DNA of 43,108 nt, taken from contig DDSQ01000209.1 in NCBI GenBank assembly GCA_002343845.1, positions 239 to 43,346 of the forward strand, in the 5' to 3' direction. Below are positions 40,851-43,108 of this stretch, in pieces. A program made the translations under genes and the position numbers. This DNA is from Planctomycetes bacterium UBA2386 (lineage in GTDB: Bacteria; Planctomycetota; UBA1135; UBA2386). Below the pieces are notes generated by a model, which saw nothing but the letters and a program-made list of their open reading frames with translations, had not been told where the DNA came from and made no database searches. The number at the start of each line of letters is the position of its first letter. Position 1 is the stretch's first letter.

Positions 40851-42395
40851 TCAACGAGCCGCGATCGGCCCGCGGTAACCACGGCAGACGTAGATGTCCG
40901 CGTCGAACACCTCGATGCCCAGGCGCCGCACCGCCACATGCTCAGCGAGTGCCACACTCTCGAAGTGTGGCATGACACGCGGCAGCACCGCCTCGCGCAG
41001 GTGCGCCCGCGGCAGCACGAACAATGCGTCCTGGCCGATGCGATGCCCAGGCGAGGCCCAGTGGTCGAACTGCAAGGCGCTCTGTCCGAACACGTTCTGC
41101 GCCAGCGTCGGCTCGAAGTCGACGCTCGATGCTCCGGGGTGCTCGGCGGGGTTCTCGCCGCGGCGCAGGACGAGCAGGTTGCGCGCCAACTGGGCTGCGT
41201 CGCGGTAGTCGGCGGCGAAGTAGAAGAAGTTGCCTTCGACGCCATCCACCGGGTCGAGCCGGTCCTCCCAGGCCTCGGCGCGCGCTGCGATTTCCTCCCA
41301 GCCCGTCCACGACGTGCCAGCCCGAGCTGGCAGCAGCGTCAGCACCGGGGCGATCACGGCCGTGATCGGAACCAGCAGGAAACTCCAGGTGGCGGCGCGG
41401 GCTACCTTGGGTTGCACGCTCGCGATGCCGCGTTCGCACCACCAGACGATGGCGCCGAGGGTGAGCGGGACGATGGCGGGGGCGAGCCAGTTGAGCTTCA
41501 CCTGGATGAACAGCGAGTTGGCGAGGAACCACGCTGGCAGCGGTACGCCGAACGCGAGCACGAACCGCGCGCGGGGATCGCCACGCCAACGCCGCACGAG
41601 CCAGAAGACGGCGGCCACCATGGCGATGGCGAGCACGGGGTGCACGACGAGGAACTGCTCGCCGGCGAACTCGGCGAGCCAATGCACGCCGAGGTGTCCC
41701 TTCGCGTAGCGGCCCGTCGTCTGGAAGCCGAACGACTCGAAGTCGTGGTGCAGATTCCAGGCCACGACCGGGAGGAACACCACCGCGGCGATCATCACGG
41801 CCAACCACGGCTTGGGCGTGCGCAACTGGCGGCGCAGGGGTGCGTCGGCGAGCAGCAGCGCCATGCCGCCGATCGCGAGGAACGCGGCGGAGTACTTCGC
41901 CAACAGCGCCGCGCCCGCGGCGATGCCGGCGACGACCCACCAGCCGAACGCGCCGCTCCGCGCGCGCCACAGGGCCACCATGACCGCTGTCCAACAGCAC
42001 ACGAGCGGTGCGTCGGGGTTGGCGAGGAAGTGCGTCATCGCCAGGATCGGCGACGCGAGGCTGGCGAGGATCCAGAGATTCTGGCCCTTCCGGCCGAGGC
42101 CGAACTCGCGCGCCAGCAGCATGCCGAGCGCCGTCGTGCCCAGGCCCCATGCCCAGGTCGCTGCGCGCACGCCGATCGTGCAGTCGCCGAATGCATGCGT
42201 GCCGAGCCAGATCGACCAGGCGACGAGCGGGGGGTGGTCGAAGTACGAGAAGTCCGGGTGCTGCGCGTAGAGCCAGTAGTAGGCCTCCTGCGAGAACACG
42301 GGCAGCACGGCGCACAGCCAAGCGGAGAAGGCCGCGACCAACAGGAAGAGCACCCGCGGTTGCACGTCGAGCAGGCGTATCATCGTTGGTTGCAT
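40851..42395 (-). CDS. ArnT/GT39-like integral membrane glycosyltransferase
   Basis: 514 residues from the ATG at 42395 (AGGG about 9 bases upstream; a second ATG four codons on is less likely). About ten or more hydrophobic segments. The first extracellular loop QEAYYWLYAQHPDFS, then YFDHPPLVAW near 51-60, is the GT39/GT83 catalytic motif with acidic residues Glu37 and Asp53. Family members transfer a sugar from a polyprenyl-phosphate carrier to lipid A or proteins on the periplasmic side. The C-terminal periplasmic domain (about 360-510) is soluble. Whether the acceptor is lipid A, as for ArnT, is not determinable. A perfect palindrome lies upstream at 42461-42477. Confidence 0.88.
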   Translation of the reverse strand: MQPTMIRLLDVQPRVLFLLVAAFSAWLCAVLPVFSQEAYYWLYAQHPDFSYFDHPPLVAWSIWLGTHAFGDCTIGVRAATWAWGLGTTALGMLLAREFGLGRKGQNLWILASLASPILAMTHFLANPDAPLVCCWTAVMVALWRARSGAFGWWVVAGIAAGAALLAKYSAAFLAIGGMALLLADAPLRRQLRTPKPWLAVMIAAVVFLPVVAWNLHHDFESFGFQTTGRYAKGHLGVHWLAEFAGEQFLVVHPVLAIAMVAAVFWLVRRWRGDPRARFVLAFGVPLPAWFLANSLFIQVKLNWLAPAIVPLTLGAIVWWCERGIASVQPKVARAATWSFLLVPITAVIAPVLTLLPARAGTSWTGWEEIAARAEAWEDRLDPVDGVEGNFFYFAADYRDAAQLARNLLVLRRGENPAEHPGASSVDFEPTLAQNVFGQSALQFDHWASPGHRIGQDALFVLPRAHLREAVLPRVMPHFESVALAEHVAVRRLGIEVFDADIYVCRGYRGPIAAR

Positions 42396-42432
42396 GCAAA
42401 GCCCTGGCCACCCGAAGCGCCTGCGCTGCGCA

Positions 42433-42451
42433 GCCCCGGCTGCGCCGGGGC
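42433..42451. other. GC hairpin in the spacer before the GT39 gene
   Basis: An 8-base perfect inverted repeat (GCCCCGGC / GCCGGGGC) with a TGC loop lies between the MFS stop and the GT39 start. It has no adjacent T-run on either strand, so it is only a weak terminator candidate. It lies on the GT39-proximal side of the palindrome at 42461-42477. Confidence 0.35.
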
Positions 42452-42460
42452 GCGTAGAAT

Positions 42461-42477
42461 CTACACGCTGCGTGTAG
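42461..42477. promoter_or_regulatory. Perfect 17-base palindrome upstream of the GT39 gene
   Basis: CTACACGC T GCGTGTAG is an exact 8-base inverted repeat around a single base. It lies 66 bases upstream of the GT39 start and 30 bases past the end of the right-edge MFS gene. The symmetry and length are typical of a dimeric repressor operator; a hairpin role is less likely because there is no loop of normal size. Confidence 0.5.
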
Positions 42478-42506
42478 GAACTACCGGCACGAGAGACTTC
42501 TCGCGG

Positions 42507-43108
42507 TCAGCGGCTGACGTGGACCGGCCGTGCTAGGGCGAAGCCGATCGCCGCCAGCACGCCGAGCCCCCCGCACGACCACCACAGCGCACCTGCGCCG
42601 AGCCGTTCGTAGGCGACGCCGCCGAGGATCGGGGCGAGCACGAGTGCGAGGCAGAAGTTCATCCCGTAGGCGCCGTTGTAGGCGCCGCGCGCATGGGCGG
42701 GGGCGTGGTCGTTGACGTAGGCGCCGAGCATCGGCATCTGCAGCACTTCGCCGAACGCGACGACGGCCATCGCCAGCACGATCGCCGCAGCACCCCACGG
42801 CAGCAGCAGGCACAGGTAGCCGAGTCCGACCATTGCCGAGCCGATCGCCATGACCGGCAACGCCCGGCGCCCGCGCAGCAGGTGCATGGTCGCCATCTCG
42901 AACAGCGTGATGACGATCGGATTGATCGCCAGGAACAAGCCGATCGCGACGCGGTCGAAGCCCTGGTCCTCGAACACCCGCGAGCCGGTCGTGAAGTACT
43001 GCATGAACGCCAGCATCACGACCAGGTTGGCGGCCATCAGCCACAGGAAGTGGCGGTCGCGGAACGGCAGCGTCCAGGCGAACGGTTCGCGCGGCGGCAC
43101 GGCGGGCC
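42507..43108 (-). CDS. MFS transporter (partial, N-terminus beyond right edge)
   Basis: Only the C-terminal ~200 residues are visible; the frame is open through the right edge. The GTG at 43100 opens a shorter frame but is unlikely to be the start. About six hydrophobic segments are present: FLWLMAANLVVMLAFMQYFT, the VAIGLFLAINPIVITLFEMA segment, LPVMAIGSAMVGLGYLCLLL, AIVLAMAVVAFGEVL, MNFCLALVLAPILGG and a final one near FALARPVHVSR. NDHAPAHARGAYNGAYGMNF is typical of drug/sugar efflux MFS proteins of the MdtG/YjiJ type. The substrate is unknown. It lies on the same strand as the GT39 gene, which starts 111 bases further along. Confidence 0.8.
   Translation of the reverse strand, partial: PAVPPREPFAWTLPFRDRHFLWLMAANLVVMLAFMQYFTTGSRVFEDQGFDRVAIGLFLAINPIVITLFEMATMHLLRGRRALPVMAIGSAMVGLGYLCLLLPWGAAAIVLAMAVVAFGEVLQMPMLGAYVNDHAPAHARGAYNGAYGMNFCLALVLAPILGGVAYERLGAGALWWSCGGLGVLAAIGFALARPVHVSR

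Noticed and set aside
1..43108. tRNA, rRNA, CRISPR array or riboswitch
   Set aside because: No cloverleaf, repeat-spacer series, ribosomal sequence or known aptamer pattern was recognised on either strand; this was by eye, not by a covariance search.

Overview
The window is GC-rich DNA packed with genes, many joined by 4-base stop/start overlaps and many starting at GTG. The gene set describes a Gram-negative-type cell with lipid A and Kdo: lpxB, kdsA, an LpxL-type acyltransferase and an MCE/Mla lipid-transport operon. It also has a Ser/Thr kinase with a single membrane span, a Tat-exported TIM-barrel protein, a ~600-residue UbiD decarboxylase, exported HEAT and carboxypeptidase-regulatory-like proteins, and a thioredoxin-fold/TPR protein. 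Together these suggest an uncultured Planctomycetota or a neighbouring high-GC phylum. This assignment is an inference from gene content; no rRNA gene is present to fix it.

Layout. 1-3306 (minus): phosphate uptake, pstS - phoU fusion - pstC - pstA (cut by the left edge). 3366-5660 (minus): LpxL-like acyltransferase and a frameshifted UMF1-type MFS gene. 5757-6365 (plus): CBS-pair protein. 6486-9841 (plus): four-gene Mla/MCE operon. 9852-11261 (minus): exported HEAT-type protein. 11402-12622 (plus): larC. 12629-13189 (minus): EF-P. 13319-15420 (plus): TIM-barrel protein and PLP aminotransferase. 15428-15766 (minus): rhodanese. 15946-17046 (plus): SGNH hydrolase. 17056-22457 (minus): five genes chained by 4-base overlaps (glutamine amidotransferase, ABC-2 ATPase, ABC-2 permease, lpxB, UbiD). 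22495-23844 (plus): trkA. 23852-25139 (minus): glycosyltransferase and FabZ-like dehydratase. 25204-26331 (minus): exported CarboxypepD_reg-like protein. 26399-29575 (minus): kdsA - Ser/Thr kinase - gluconokinase, all overlapping. 29630-30520 (minus): diacylglycerol-kinase-like enzyme.

30548-33263 (plus) is the irregular part. An RmlD-like epimerase gene is followed by a gene of visibly lower GC, then a ~430-bp degenerate direct repeat of the epimerase 3' half, then a second unknown ORF with a pseudopilin-like tail. To its right: a thioredoxin-fold/TPR protein (minus), a fold-type III PLP decarboxylase overlapping a small helical gene (minus), cytidine deaminase - deoC - aldehyde dehydrogenase - NYN RNase (plus), a GT39-type membrane glycosyltransferase (minus), and an MFS gene cut by the right edge (minus).

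The strongest leads are the PhoU protein fused to an ArsC/LMW-PTP domain that has lost its catalytic Cys and Arg, and the partial epimerase duplication bracketing a low-GC gene. No tRNA, rRNA, CRISPR array, transposase or integrase was seen. All statements come from reading the sequence; no database search was run.
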